Shown here one piece after another: positions 1-9,065 of a DNA stretch of 64,000 nucleotides. The notes under the pieces were generated by a model. That model searched no databases and had not been told where the DNA came from. It saw only the letters and a list, made by a program, of their open reading frames with translations. Source of the stretch: Coralloluteibacterium stylophorae (lineage in GTDB: Bacteria; Pseudomonadota; Gammaproteobacteria; Xanthomonadales; Xanthomonadaceae); assembly GCF_018122625.2 (NCBI RefSeq), contig NZ_JAGQFT020000001.1, forward strand, positions 1 through 64,000. Direction: 5' to 3'. A program made the position numbers and the translations under genes. Each line of letters opens with the position of its first letter. The first letter of the stretch is position 1.

Positions 1-105
1 TCTACGATGCAAGCTCGATGGCTTCAGGAGCGGCTCGGGCGTCCCACCCTCCCCCGATGATCGGTCGGGGACAGTGCCCCTTCATCGGGGCGCTGTCGAG
101 ATACA

Positions 106-203
106 AGGAGCGGCTTCAGCCGCGACCTGCGCCTCGGGCTCCGATGCGGGCGCGGGGCGGGCTGAAGCCCCTCCCACGGAAGACGTCGCGGCTGAAGCCG
201 CTC
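106..203. repeat. cluster of three intergenic hairpin repeats
   Basis: Three copies of the hairpin family GGAGCGGCTTCAGCCGCGAC / GGGGCTTCAGCCCC lie here: about 106-126 forward, 159-176 reverse, and 185-203 reverse. Each can form a CGGCT-TC-AGCCG or GGGCT-TC-AGCCC stem. They fill the gene-free start of the window, downstream of the phosphatidylserine synthase-type gene. The same family recurs near 12.5, 13.6 and 35.2-35.7 kb. No coding role is seen for bases 1-252. Confidence 0.8.
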
Positions 204-252
204 GCAGCGAAGAGCACGCTCGCGCCCCGTGGGGGCGACGGTGCGCGACGCA

Positions 253-876
253 CTACGGCTTCGGGATCCGGATGGTCTTGCTGATCATCAGCGAGCCGGA
301 GACCGCGAACAGCAGGCTCAGCGGATGCCACTGCCAGGGGCCGAGCTGCAGGGCGCCGAGCCAGATCGCCTCGCCCCAGCGGCCGCCGCCGATGGCCACG
401 CCGAGGAGCAGCACGAGGAAGGTGCTGCTCGGGATCGGCGTGCCCTCGAAGTAGGTCACCTTTCCGCTCTCGGCCGACAGCGCTGCGGCGCTGACGTTGT
501 AGCGCGCCAGCCGGCTCACGCCGCAGCACACGAAGTAGACCAGGATCGCCGCATCCCAGCCGCCGTCCATGCCGGCGCCCCAGGCCAGCGCAGCGGGGGC
601 GACGCCGAAGGAGATCACGTCGGCCAGCGAATCCAGTTCGCGGCCGAGCGGCGAATCCTCGTGCCGCCAGCGCGCGATGCGGCCGTCGAGCACGTCGAAC
701 ACCAGCGCCAGCGGGATCAGCGCCACCGCCGCCATCAGCCCGTGGCTGCTGGCGTGCGACATCGACCACAGCACGGCGAGCACCGCGGCGGTGCCGCAGG
801 CGGCGTTGCCGAGGGTGAACCAGTCCGCGAGGCAGAAGCCGCGGAGCATCGAGAAGTGACGGCGGGGTTCGGTCAT
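253..876 (-). CDS. pssA: CDP-alcohol phosphatidyltransferase, phosphatidylserine synthase type
   Basis: This integral membrane enzyme of the CDP-alcohol phosphatidyltransferase family most likely transfers serine to CDP-diacylglycerol to make phosphatidylserine, the precursor of phosphatidylethanolamine. The family signature is complete: D61, D64-G65, A68-R69, G78, D82 and D86 match D-x2-DG-x2-AR-x8-G-x3-D-x3-D. Several hydrophobic segments follow, as expected for a protein of about 207 residues. I chose the ATG at 876 because the protein then begins just before the first membrane helix. In-frame ATG at 903 and a start at 972 are also open, and none has a clear Shine-Dalgarno site. The substrate is inferred from family resemblance; another CDP-alcohol acceptor cannot be excluded. 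Confidence 0.82.
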   Translation of the reverse strand: MTEPRRHFSMLRGFCLADWFTLGNAACGTAAVLAVLWSMSHASSHGLMAAVALIPLALVFDVLDGRIARWRHEDSPLGRELDSLADVISFGVAPAALAWGAGMDGGWDAAILVYFVCCGVSRLARYNVSAAALSAESGKVTYFEGTPIPSSTFLVLLLGVAIGGGRWGEAIWLGALQLGPWQWHPLSLLFAVSGSLMISKTIRIPKP

Positions 877-1029
877 CGCGTCATCGTAGGCAGCATCGGC
901 CATGCATGACAGCGCGGTCGCGATCACGTCGCGGTGAACCGGGCGTGTCGCGGGCGTGTGGTGCCGATCCACATGCGATCTTCAGGCGCGCGCCACTAGG
1001 GTGGCGGCTCGTCACGTCAGGAGCCGTCC

Positions 1030-2055
1030 ATGGCCAGCACCGCATCCGCATTCCCCACCCGTCCGCTCGGCCGCACCGGCATGGCGCTGACCCGCGTGGG
1101 CTTCGGCGCCTGGGCGATCGGGGGCAGCGGCTGGTCGCACGGCTGGGGCGCGCAGGACGACGCCGATTCGATCGCCGCCATCCGCCGCGCCGTCGACCTC
1201 GGGGTCAACTGGATCGACACCGCGGCCATCTACGGCCTCGGTCATTCCGAGGAGGTCGTGGCGCGGGCGCTGGCCGACATCCCGAAGAGCGAGCGGCCGT
1301 TCGTGTTCACCAAGGGCGGCCTGGTCTGGGACGAGAACGACCGCGCCGCAGCGCCGCGCCTGGTCGGCGCGCCCGACAGCCTGCAGCGCGAGGTCGAGGC
1401 CTCGTTGCGGCGGCTGCGCACCGACTGCATCGACCTCTACCAGATGCACTGGCCGGCGCAGGACGGCACGCCGCTGGAGGAGTACTGGCAGGCCCTGCTC
1501 GACCTGAAGCAGGCCGGCAAGCTGCGCGCGGTCGGCCTCTCCAACCACGACGCCGGACAACTGGAGGCGGCCGCGAGGCTCGGCCATGTCGACAGCCTGC
1601 AGCCGCCGTTCTCGGCGATCCGGCGCGGGGCGGCGGAATCGGTGCTGCCGTGGTGTGCGGCGCATGGGACCGGCGTCATCGTCTACAGCCCGATGCAGTC
1701 GGGCCTGCTCACCGGCGCCTTCAGTGCCGAGCGCGCGGCGTCGCTGCCGGCGGACGACTGGCGCTCGCAGTCCGACGATTTCAGGGGCGACGGCCTCGCG
1801 CGGAACCTGGCGCTGGCCGAGGCGCTCGGCGACGTCGCCGCCAAGCACGCCACGAGCACGGCGAGCATCGCCTGCGCGTGGACGCTGGCGTGGCCGGGCG
1901 TGACCGGGGCCATCGTCGGCGCGCGCAATGCGGAACAGGTCGACGGCTGGATCGACGCGGCCATCCGCGTGCTGGACTCGCAGGACCTCGACTTCATCGG
2001 CGAGGCGATCGCGCGGACCGGCGCGGGCTACGGTCCGACACGGCCGCAGCACTGA
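1030..2055 (+). CDS. aldo/keto reductase
   Basis: NAD(P)H-dependent oxidoreductase of the aldo/keto reductase superfamily, a TIM-barrel protein that reduces aldehydes or ketones in the cytoplasm. The catalytic tetrad is visible: D63 in the WIDTA motif, Y68, K95 in FTKGG and H140 in YQMHW. The C-terminal cofactor region (AIVGARNAEQ) is present. Length of 341 residues is normal. The ATG at 1030 has AGGAG seven bases upstream. It stands alone; the next gene in the same direction starts 25 bases after its stop and is an unrelated peptidase. The substrate cannot be read from sequence. Confidence 0.93.
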   Translation: MASTASAFPTRPLGRTGMALTRVGFGAWAIGGSGWSHGWGAQDDADSIAAIRRAVDLGVNWIDTAAIYGLGHSEEVVARALADIPKSERPFVFTKGGLVWDENDRAAAPRLVGAPDSLQREVEASLRRLRTDCIDLYQMHWPAQDGTPLEEYWQALLDLKQAGKLRAVGLSNHDAGQLEAAARLGHVDSLQPPFSAIRRGAAESVLPWCAAHGTGVIVYSPMQSGLLTGAFSAERAASLPADDWRSQSDDFRGDGLARNLALAEALGDVAAKHATSTASIACAWTLAWPGVTGAIVGARNAEQVDGWIDAAIRVLDSQDLDFIGEAIARTGAGYGPTRPQH

Positions 2056-2080
2056 CCGGCACGGCAGGCGGTGGCGCGTC

Positions 2081-3286
2081 ATGACCAGGTCTGCCCCCGC
2101 CCGCCGCGGCTTCCGCATCGTCCTGGCGGCGCTGTGCGTGCTGACGGCAGTCGCCGGCTGCGGGCCGCGCGGCGGGAACGGCGAGGGCGTGTCGCAGGCG
2201 CCCGCCGCCCTGCCGTGGACGCGCAGCGAGCGCGAGCGGCGCCTCGCGCGGATCGAGGACGAGGCTGCGCGCGCGGCCTGGACCGCCGCCGCCGAGGAGG
2301 CGCTGGCGCAGGCGCCGACGGCCCCGGGCGATGCCTATGCCGAACGCGGCCGGCTGCAGCCAGGCGAGGCCGTCGCGCTGCGGATCGAGGTGCCGCCGGG
2401 GCAGGTCGGACGCATCCGGCTGCAGGTACACGGGCAGCCCGCTGCGCCTCCGCTGGCCGAGCTCTACCGGCTCGACGGGGCCACCTGGCGGCGGCTCGGC
2501 GACAGCGTGCCGGCCGGCGCGGCGCGCCGCGTCGAGGAGGGCGTGCACGCCGCGCTGGTGCAGGCCGATCCCGGCGCCGGCGCCGGCTACACCCTCCAGC
2601 TGTCGCGCGGCGGGCGCGCGATGTTCCCGGTGGAGGGCGCGGCGCGCTACGACATCGGCGGCGTCTACGGCGACCCGCGTCCGGGCGGGCGCATCCACGA
2701 GGGCATCGACGTGTTCGCCGAGCGCGGCACCCCGGTGCTGGCCGCGGAGCAGGGCGTGGCGATGCAGCGGCAGTCGGACCTGGGCGGGCGCACGGTGTGG
2801 CTGCGCGCCGGCTCCGGGCTGAGCTACTACTACGCGCACCTGGACGAGGTCGCGATCGAGCCCGCGGCGCGGGTGGAGCAGGGCGAGGTGCTGGGCGGGG
2901 TCGGCAGCAGCGGCAATGCGCAGGGCACGCCACCGCACCTGCATTTCGGGATCTACCGCCGCGGCCGAGGTTCGATCGACCCGCTGCCGAGCCTGGCGGC
3001 GCCTCCGCAGGAAGCCTTCGAGCCGATCGAGCCGCCGGCGTGGCCTGAGGCTCGCGTCGACGCCTCCGCCCTCAACCTGCGTGCCGCGCCGGGCGACGAC
3101 GGCGCCGTGCGCGAGCGGCTGGAGCGGGGCGCGCGGCTGCGCGTGCTCGCCGCGACCGACCGCGCTCCGTGGCTGCGCGTGCGGGCGGGCGGGGTGCAGG
3201 GGTTCGTGCACGGCGGCTACCTGGCGGAGGCGACGGCGGCCGACGGCCCCCCGGAAGAGGGGGGCGCCCGGGCGCCGGCGCCCTAA
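2081..3286 (+). CDS. M23 family metallopeptidase lipoprotein with SH3 domain
   Basis: Probable cell-wall-acting lipoprotein of 401 residues. The N-terminus has a basic stretch, a hydrophobic core and a lipobox ending VAGC with C27 as the lipidated residue. A middle M23 (LytM) domain carries the zinc motifs HEGID (H206 to D210) and HLHF (about H286/H288). A C-terminal bacterial SH3 domain (about residues 325-395, with the NLRAAPG signature) should bind peptidoglycan. The family contains glycyl-glycine endopeptidases and non-catalytic amidase activators; both zinc motifs are intact, so activity is plausible. Its stop codon overlaps that of the converging oxidoreductase gene (shared CTAA at 3283-3286). 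I chose the ATG at 2081 because it places the signal peptide at the N-terminus. Confidence 0.9.
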   Translation: MTRSAPARRGFRIVLAALCVLTAVAGCGPRGGNGEGVSQAPAALPWTRSERERRLARIEDEAARAAWTAAAEEALAQAPTAPGDAYAERGRLQPGEAVALRIEVPPGQVGRIRLQVHGQPAAPPLAELYRLDGATWRRLGDSVPAGAARRVEEGVHAALVQADPGAGAGYTLQLSRGGRAMFPVEGAARYDIGGVYGDPRPGGRIHEGIDVFAERGTPVLAAEQGVAMQRQSDLGGRTVWLRAGSGLSYYYAHLDEVAIEPAARVEQGEVLGGVGSSGNAQGTPPHLHFGIYRRGRGSIDPLPSLAAPPQEAFEPIEPPAWPEARVDASALNLRAAPGDDGAVRERLERGARLRVLAATDRAPWLRVRAGGVQGFVHGGYLAEATAADGPPEEGGARAPAP

Positions 3287-4347
3287 CCGGCGGCGCGCGT
3301 CGTGCCCATCGGTTCGGCCACGCGCACCAGCTGCTTGCCGAAGTTGGCCCCGCCGAGCATGCCGATGAAGGCCTCGGGCGCATTCTCCAGCCCGTCGACG
3401 ATGTCCTCGCGATAGCGCACGCGGCCCTCGCGGACCCAGGCGCCCATCTCCTTGAGGAAGGGCTCCTGCAGGGCATCGACGAACTGGGTCTGGATGAAGC
3501 CGCGCACGGTGAGCTGGCGGGTCAGGATCGCCCCCATCAGCGCCGGCGAGCGATCCGGCCCGGGCGGCGGCGAGCTCGCGTTGTACTGCGAGACCAGCCC
3601 GCACACCGGGATCCGCGCGTGGTCGTTGAGGAGCGGCAGCACCGCCTCCAGCACCGGACCGCCGACGTTCTCGAAGTAGATGTCGACGCCGTCGGGGCAG
3701 GCTGCGCGCAGGCGCTCGGGGAAGTCGTCGGCGCGGTGGTCGACGGCGGCATCGAAGCCGAACTCCTCGGTCAGCGCCCGGCACTTGCGCTCGCCGCCGG
3801 CGATGCCGACCGCGCGCAGGCCGAGGATCCTCGCGATCTGGCCGACCGCGGAGCCGACCGGGCCGGTCGCCGCGGCGACCACCAAGGTCTCGCCCTCGCG
3901 CGGCTTGCCGATCACCTTGAGCCCGCTGTAGGCGGTGAAGCCGGGCATCCCCAGTACGCCGAGCGCGGTGGAGGGCGGCGCGAGGTCGGGATCGAGCCGG
4001 CGCAGGTGCTCGGGGCGCGCCAGCGAGAACGCCTGCCAGCCGCCGTGCGCCAGCACCAGGTCGCCCGGCTGCAGTTCGGCGGCCTCCGAGGCCACCACCT
4101 CGGCCACGGTGCCGCCTTCCATCACGGCGCCGACCTCGACCGGCTTCGCGTACGAGCGGCCCGCGTTCATGCGCCCGCGCATGTAGGGATCGAGCGACAG
4201 GAACAGCGTGCGCAGCAGGACCTGGCCCTCGCGCGGCTCCGGCAGCGGCGCCTCCTCCAGGCGGAAGTCGTCGGTCTGCGGCGCGCCCTCCGGGCGCTTC
4301 GCCAGCACGATGCGGCGGTTGCGCCGGGCCGGTGCGGATGCGGACAT
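3283..4347 (-). CDS. NADP-dependent oxidoreductase, MDR family (zinc-independent)
   Basis: Medium-chain dehydrogenase/reductase of the leukotriene B4 12-hydroxydehydrogenase / curcumin reductase (CurA) type. These enzymes reduce the double bond of alpha,beta-unsaturated ketones or aldehydes with NADPH. The protein has 354 residues with the typical LSLDPYMRGRM motif near the N-terminus and the nucleotide-binding stretch AAATGPVGSAVGQIA. A downstream YFENVGG motif matches the same family. No zinc ligands are seen. The start ATG at 4347 has a strong ribosome site (AAAGGAGA). It is divergent from the YfcG-like glutathione transferase, about 150 bases away, so the two may form an electrophile-detoxification pair (inference). 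Confidence 0.92.
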   Translation of the reverse strand: MSASAPARRNRRIVLAKRPEGAPQTDDFRLEEAPLPEPREGQVLLRTLFLSLDPYMRGRMNAGRSYAKPVEVGAVMEGGTVAEVVASEAAELQPGDLVLAHGGWQAFSLARPEHLRRLDPDLAPPSTALGVLGMPGFTAYSGLKVIGKPREGETLVVAAATGPVGSAVGQIARILGLRAVGIAGGERKCRALTEEFGFDAAVDHRADDFPERLRAACPDGVDIYFENVGGPVLEAVLPLLNDHARIPVCGLVSQYNASSPPPGPDRSPALMGAILTRQLTVRGFIQTQFVDALQEPFLKEMGAWVREGRVRYREDIVDGLENAPEAFIGMLGGANFGKQLVRVAEPMGTTRAAG

Positions 4348-4496
4348 GGGATCTCCTTTCGTCGCTGCGGCATGAGCCGGCGAGGCTAGCTCCAAGGCCA
4401 TCAACATCGCGCGAGCCATGGCGCCGGAGGTCCGCTCACGCAGCGAGGAGCCGGCGCGCGCCAGCATCGTCGTCCCGCCACCGCCAGGAGCCGCCG

Positions 4497-5132
4497 ATGA
4501 TCGACCTCTACACCTGGAAGACGCCCAACGGCCGCAAGGTGCCGATCGCGCTGGAGGAGCTCGGGCTCGAGTACCGCGTGCATCCGGTCGACATCGGCGC
4601 CGACGCGCAGTTCGCGCCGGGGTTCCTCGCCATCTCGCCCAACAACAAGATCCCGGCCATCGTCGACGACGACGGTCCCGGCGGCGAGGTGGCGATCTTC
4701 GAGAGCGGCGCGATCCTGACCTATCTCGCCGAGAAGACCGGGGCGCTGCTGCCGGGTGCCGGCGCGGCGCGCTACGTCGCCCTGCAGTGGCTGCACTGGC
4801 AGATCGGCGGACTGGGCCCGATGCTCGGCCAGCTGGGCTTCTTCGCCGTGCGCTCGAAGGAGAAGGCGCCGCTGGCGGTCGATCGCTTCACCGACGAGGC
4901 CAACCGCCTGCTCGACGTGCTCGAGCGGCGCCTGGCCGACAGCCGCTACCTCGGCGGCGACGACTACGGCATCGCCGACATCGCCGCCTATCCGTGGATG
5001 CAGGCCGCCGGGACGATGCTTGCCGAGGCGCTGTCGGCGCCGTTCGAGCGACGCCCGGCGACGGCACGCTGGCTGGAGGAGGTCGGCGCGCGCCCGGCGG
5101 TGCGCAAGGGCATGCGCGTCCTCGAGGACTGA
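4497..5132 (+). CDS. yfcG: glutathione S-transferase, YfcG/Nu-class type
   Basis: Glutathione transferase-fold protein of 211 residues closely resembling E. coli YfcG, which acts as a disulfide-bond oxidoreductase rather than a classical transferase. The thioredoxin domain begins with TPNGRKV, the Nu-class motif containing the Thr/Asn that contact glutathione, followed by SPNNKIPAIVD and ESGAILTYLAEKTG. The helical domain has LGGDDYGIADIAAYPW, the usual second-domain motif. The ATG at 4497 has CAGGAG seven bases upstream. It sits divergently from an MDR-type enone reductase. The six-base gap to the converging cytochrome gene leaves no room for separate terminators. Confidence 0.92.
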   Translation: MIDLYTWKTPNGRKVPIALEELGLEYRVHPVDIGADAQFAPGFLAISPNNKIPAIVDDDGPGGEVAIFESGAILTYLAEKTGALLPGAGAARYVALQWLHWQIGGLGPMLGQLGFFAVRSKEKAPLAVDRFTDEANRLLDVLERRLADSRYLGGDDYGIADIAAYPWMQAAGTMLAEALSAPFERRPATARWLEEVGARPAVRKGMRVLED

Positions 5133-5138
5133 GCGCCG

Positions 5139-6449
5139 CTACTGCAGCGGCAGCCCGCGCAGGTCCTCGATCTGGTCCGGCGACACCGCGCCGCCGCGGT
5201 TGCCCCAGGCCTGGCGGACGTAGGTCACCACCGCGGCGACCTCGGCATCGGAGAGCTGGTGGGCGAACGGGGGCATCGAGTAGGGGCGCGGGTTGCCTGC
5301 GGTGACCGGCGGTACGCCGCCGTAGAGCACCATCCGCACCGTGTTCACCGGATGGCCCTCGGCCAGGGACGGGTTCCCGGCCAGCGGCGGGTAGTCGAGC
5401 CCGCGGCCGCGGCCGTCGGCGCCGTGGCACTCGGCGCAGTGCCGTGCGTACAGCCTCCGCCCGTCCGCGGCCAGTTCGCCGGCGCGGGTGCCGCCGACGA
5501 TGCCGGCGTAGGCGGTGCGCGGGCGGTCCGGGATGTCCTTCAGGTACACCGCCATCGCCTGCGCGTCCTCCGGCGTCAGGGCGCGCAGGCTGCTGTAGAC
5601 CACCTCCGCCATGGGCCCGTAGGCCGCGCCGTGCGGCGACACGCCGGTGCGAAGGAACTGCGCCAGCTCGTCCACCCCGTAGCGCGCCAGAGCCTGCCGT
5701 CCGAGCGGCGGCGCATACCAGCCCTCGCCCGGGATGCGCCCGCCGGCCATGTAGCGGTCCGCGGGCAGCGATCCGAACGCGCCGCGCTCGCCGTGGCACA
5801 TGTCGCAGTGGCCGACGCCGTCGACGAGGTAGCGGCCGCGGTTCCAGGCCGCGGAGCGGTCGGGGCGCGGCTCGAACGGCGCTCGGGGCCGGTGGAACAG
5901 CATGCGCCAGGCCAGGATCGCGCCGCGGCTGCCGGCCGGGAACGCCAGCGTGTCCGGCCGCTGCGGCGCGCGCACCGGCGCCTGCGTGCGCAGGAAGGCG
6001 TAGAGCGCCTCGAGGTCCGGGTCGGTGAGGAGCGCGAAGTTGGCGAACGGGAAGGCGGGGTAGAGGAAGCCGGCCTCCTCGGTCACGCCGTGGCGCATGG
6101 CGTGGCGGAACTGATCCAGCGACCAGTCGCCGAGGCCGGTTGCGGCATCCGGCGTGAGGTTGCTCGAGTACAGCGTGCCCCAGGGCGTGGCGAAGCCGCG
6201 GCCGCCGGCATAGGGCGTGCCGCCGCGGGTGGTGTGGCAGGTCAGGCAGTTGCCGAGGCGGGCGAGATAGGCGCCGCGCTCGACCAGCGCCGGCTCGGCA
6301 GCGATGGCGGTCGCGCCGCCGTCCGGGACCCGCAGCGGCTCCAGTCCGCCCTGGCGCATGAACAGGAAGGCCGCCGCCACCGCCAGCAGGATCGCCAGCG
6401 GCACCAGGGCCAGCGCCGCCCAGCGCAGGCGTGTGAGCAGCGGCCTCAT
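5139..6449 (-). CDS. membrane-anchored tri-haem c-type cytochrome
   Basis: Periplasmic electron carrier of 436 residues with an N-terminal membrane anchor (about residues 11-30) and three haem-binding motifs: C68-LTC-H72, CDMCH from C215 and CAECH from C338. The three-domain layout matches the cytochrome c subunit of membrane alcohol, aldehyde or gluconate dehydrogenases, which passes electrons from a flavin or PQQ subunit to the quinone pool or an oxidase. Its ATG overlaps the stop of the upstream di-haem cytochrome by four bases (ATGA at 6446-6449), so the two are one operon. No dehydrogenase subunit is adjacent in this window, so the electron donor is unknown. Confidence 0.93.
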   Translation of the reverse strand: MRPLLTRLRWAALALVPLAILLAVAAAFLFMRQGGLEPLRVPDGGATAIAAEPALVERGAYLARLGNCLTCHTTRGGTPYAGGRGFATPWGTLYSSNLTPDAATGLGDWSLDQFRHAMRHGVTEEAGFLYPAFPFANFALLTDPDLEALYAFLRTQAPVRAPQRPDTLAFPAGSRGAILAWRMLFHRPRAPFEPRPDRSAAWNRGRYLVDGVGHCDMCHGERGAFGSLPADRYMAGGRIPGEGWYAPPLGRQALARYGVDELAQFLRTGVSPHGAAYGPMAEVVYSSLRALTPEDAQAMAVYLKDIPDRPRTAYAGIVGGTRAGELAADGRRLYARHCAECHGADGRGRGLDYPPLAGNPSLAEGHPVNTVRMVLYGGVPPVTAGNPRPYSMPPFAHQLSDAEVAAVVTYVRQAWGNRGGAVSPDQIEDLRGLPLQ

Positions 6450-7162
6450 CGCGCCGTCTCCGCGTGCGAGAGGCTGCCGCAGGCCAGCGGCGGTTCGAAG
6501 CTGGCGGCCGGCGCCGGCCGTGCGTCGGCGGCGTGCGGCTGGCGCGAGAGCCACTGCGCGATCAGGGTGATGTCGGCGAGCGAGAGCCTGTTCGCAACCG
6601 TCGCCATGCAGTCCGGCGGTGCGCCCTGGCGCAGGCCGGTTCGCCAGCTGCCCATCTGCGCGATCACGTAGTCCGCGGGCAGGCCGACGATGGCCGGGAC
6701 GCCCGGCTCCAGGCCTTCGAGCGTCTCGCCATGGCAGGCGCTGCAGGGCGGGATGTCGCGGTCCGGATCGCCCTCGCGCACGAGGATGCGTGCGCGCGCC
6801 TGCTGCGTCGCCGTCATCGGCGCGGCCTCCGCATGCGGCAGCGCGCGCGGCACCGGCTGTGCGGCATAGAAGCCGGAGATCTCGCGCAGCCAGGCGTCGT
6901 CCATGTACTGGACCAGGTAGGTCATCGGCGGAAAGTGCCGGCGCCCGTCGCGGAAGCCGCGCAGCTGCTCGAAGAGATAGCCCGCCGGCTTGCCCGCCAG
7001 GTGCGGGTAGTAGACGGTGCCGCCGACGCCCTCGCCGCGCTCGCCGTGGCAGGCGGCGCAGCCTTCGAGGCGCTCGCCGATATCGGGCGACTGCGCGGCG
7101 GCGGGCGCGGCGAGGCCGGCGCCGGTGGCGAGCGCGAGCAGGGCGATCAGGGTTCGGATCAC
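6446..7162 (-). CDS. di-haem c-type cytochrome (c4-like)
   Basis: Periplasmic cytochrome of 238 residues with a signal peptide ending AAPAAAQ and two haem motifs, C35-AAC-H39 and C140-SAC-H144. Two similar class I domains in tandem, with the FPPM and YLFEQLRGFRDG motifs, resemble cytochrome c4/c553 proteins that deliver electrons to terminal oxidases. It is the first gene of a two-gene operon with the tri-haem cytochrome and overlaps it by ATGA. The most likely role is transfer between that membrane cytochrome and an oxidase. The C-terminal tail after about residue 210 is not part of a recognised domain. Confidence 0.92.
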   Translation of the reverse strand: MIRTLIALLALATGAGLAAPAAAQSPDIGERLEGCAACHGERGEGVGGTVYYPHLAGKPAGYLFEQLRGFRDGRRHFPPMTYLVQYMDDAWLREISGFYAAQPVPRALPHAEAAPMTATQQARARILVREGDPDRDIPPCSACHGETLEGLEPGVPAIVGLPADYVIAQMGSWRTGLRQGAPPDCMATVANRLSLADITLIAQWLSRQPHAADARPAPAASFEPPLACGSLSHAETAR

Positions 7163-7364
7163 GAAGGACTCTTCGACGGGACGGACGCATCCACCGCGGG
7201 CGGCGGCTGGCGATTATCGCAGCCGTGCGGCGACGGCGGCAGGAACCATAACGTCGGCCCAGGAGGCGCCGGGTCTGATCCGGCTGCGCGCGGGCGCAAC
7301 TGATCCGGTCCCCGCGCCGCCGTCGGCGGAGACTGCGCGACGGTCCACGCACGGCTCCGTCGCC

Positions 7365-7571
7365 ATGAAAACCGCCTTCATCCTCGCCATGTTCGCCCTG
7401 ATCCTGTGGAACCTCGGCGCCGGCCTCTACTACATGATCGCCGACCGCGGCACGACCGGTCGCACGCTGCGCGCGCTGACCTGGCGCATCGCGCTGTCGG
7501 TGGCGCTGATCGCCCTGGTCGGCCTGGGCATCCTCACCGGCATCGTGCAGCCGCACGGGGTGGGCGGCTGA
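7365..7571 (+). CDS. small twin-transmembrane protein (DUF2909-like)
   Basis: Small inner-membrane protein of 68 residues with two hydrophobic helices (about residues 4-24 and 43-61) joined by a short basic loop. It resembles the twin-transmembrane DUF2909 family, which is often found near cytochrome oxidase genes; function is not established. ATG at 7365 begins the hydrophobic segment directly. It lies between a cytochrome operon (divergent) and the MocR-type regulator gene that converges on it with no gap. The 200-base stretch upstream separates it from the divergent cytochrome operon; I see no convincing promoter there. Confidence 0.78.
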   Translation: MKTAFILAMFALILWNLGAGLYYMIADRGTTGRTLRALTWRIALSVALIALVGLGILTGIVQPHGVGG

Positions 7572-9020
7572 TCAGCCCGCCTGCGCCCGTACCAGTTCGC
7601 CCAGGGTGCGCAGCGCGGCCTCGGTGCGCGCGTCCCAGATGTGTCCGTAGTTGAGCCGCACGCAGTTCCGGAATTCCTGGCGGGCGGAAAAGATCGGCCC
7701 CGGCGCAATGCTGATGCCCGCGTCCAGGGCCTGGCGGTGCAGGCGCAGGGCATCGACCCGCGGATCCAGCTCCAGCCACATGAAGTAGCCGCCCCGCGGC
7801 CGCGTCGCCCGCGTCCCGGGCGGGAAGTGGCGCGCGATCGCCTGCGCGAACGCGGTCTGCTGCAGGGCGAGGGTGTGCCGCAGGCGGCGCAGGTGGCGGT
7901 CGTAGCCCGGTTGCTGCAGGTAGTGCGCGAGCGCGGCCTGGCCGGGCGCCGATGTCGCCAGGCTGGTCGACAGCTTGAGTCGCGCCACGCTGCGGGCATG
8001 GCGCCCGGCGGCGACCCAGCCGATCCGGTAGCCCGGCGCCAGGCTCTTGGAGAACGAGCCGCAGTGCAGGACCCCGCCGTCGGCATCGAAGGCCTTGGCC
8101 GGCAGCGGCCGGCGCTCGTCGAAGTACAGCTCGCCGTAGACGTCGTCCTCGATCAGCGGGATCCCGTGGCGCGCCAGCAGCGCGGCGAGCGCGCGCCGCG
8201 AGGCCTCGGGCATGAGGCTGCCGAGCGGGTTCTGGAAGCAGCTCATGATCCAGCAGGCGCGCGGCCGGTGGCGCTCGACCGCCGCCTCCAGCGCGACGGG
8301 ATCGATGCCGTCGCGCGGGTGCGTCGGCACCTGCACCGCGCGCAGCCCGTTGCGCTCGAGCGCCTGCAGCGCGGCGTAGAAGGTGGGCGATTCCACCAGC
8401 ACCGTGTCGCCCGGCCGGGTCACCGCCGCCAGGCACAGGTTCAGCGCCTCCAGCGCGCCGTTGGTGATGACGATCTCGGCGACGTCGAGCTCGATCCCGT
8501 CGGCGAGGTAGCGCCGCGCGATCAGCCGCCGCAGCTCGGCGTTGCCCGGGGTGAGGTCGTCGACGCTGGCCCAGGGATCGAGCGTCCGCGTCGCCGTGGC
8601 CTGCGCGCGTGCGAGGGCATCGAGCGGGAACAGCAGCGGACTCGGGAAGGCCGAGCCGAGCGGCACGACCTCGCGCTGGCGGGTGGACTCCAGGATCTCG
8701 AACACGCGCGCGCTGACGTCGAGATCGCCGACGTCGCCGGTCGGGCGCGAGGCGGTGTCGAGCTCCGGCAGCAGCGCCGCCACTTCGTTCGCCACGTAGT
8801 AGCCGGAGCGGTCGCGCGGACGCACCAGCCCGCGCGCCTCGAGCAGGTAGTAGGCCTGGAACACCGTCGACGGGCTGACCGAGCGGCGCTGGCTGGTTTG
8901 CCGCACCGAGGGCAGGCGCTCGCCCGGGCGCAGCACGCCCTGCGCGATCGAACGGGCGATGTCGTCGGCCAGCAGCTCGTAGCGCTTCAGTTGCGGCTCT
9001 CCGGATCGCGCGGCCGGCAA
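7572..9020 (-). CDS. MocR/PdxR-type GntR transcription regulator with aminotransferase domain
   Basis: Transcription factor with an N-terminal GntR winged helix (motifs LRPGERLPSVR and SPSTVFQAYYLLEARGLV) joined to a fold-type I aminotransferase domain. The PLP lysine lies in the CGSFSKSLAPGYRIGW motif; NPLGSLMP and IEDDVYGELY are also typical. About 480 residues, as usual for MocR proteins, which bind PLP or an amino-acid-like effector. No ATG lies at a suitable position: I propose TTG at 9020. The open frame continues to 9176, but that would swallow the operator-like repeats at 9066-9102 and overlap the divergent gene. It probably controls itself and the divergent small membrane protein (inference). 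Confidence 0.88.
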   Translation of the reverse strand: MPAARSGEPQLKRYELLADDIARSIAQGVLRPGERLPSVRQTSQRRSVSPSTVFQAYYLLEARGLVRPRDRSGYYVANEVAALLPELDTASRPTGDVGDLDVSARVFEILESTRQREVVPLGSAFPSPLLFPLDALARAQATATRTLDPWASVDDLTPGNAELRRLIARRYLADGIELDVAEIVITNGALEALNLCLAAVTRPGDTVLVESPTFYAALQALERNGLRAVQVPTHPRDGIDPVALEAAVERHRPRACWIMSCFQNPLGSLMPEASRRALAALLARHGIPLIEDDVYGELYFDERRPLPAKAFDADGGVLHCGSFSKSLAPGYRIGWVAAGRHARSVARLKLSTSLATSAPGQAALAHYLQQPGYDRHLRRLRHTLALQQTAFAQAIARHFPPGTRATRPRGGYFMWLELDPRVDALRLHRQALDAGISIAPGPIFSARQEFRNCVRLNYGHIWDARTEAALRTLGELVRAQAG

Positions 9021-9065
9021 CTCTAGCGCAGCCGCGGCCGGTCGCGGCGTGGCCGGGCAGGGCGA

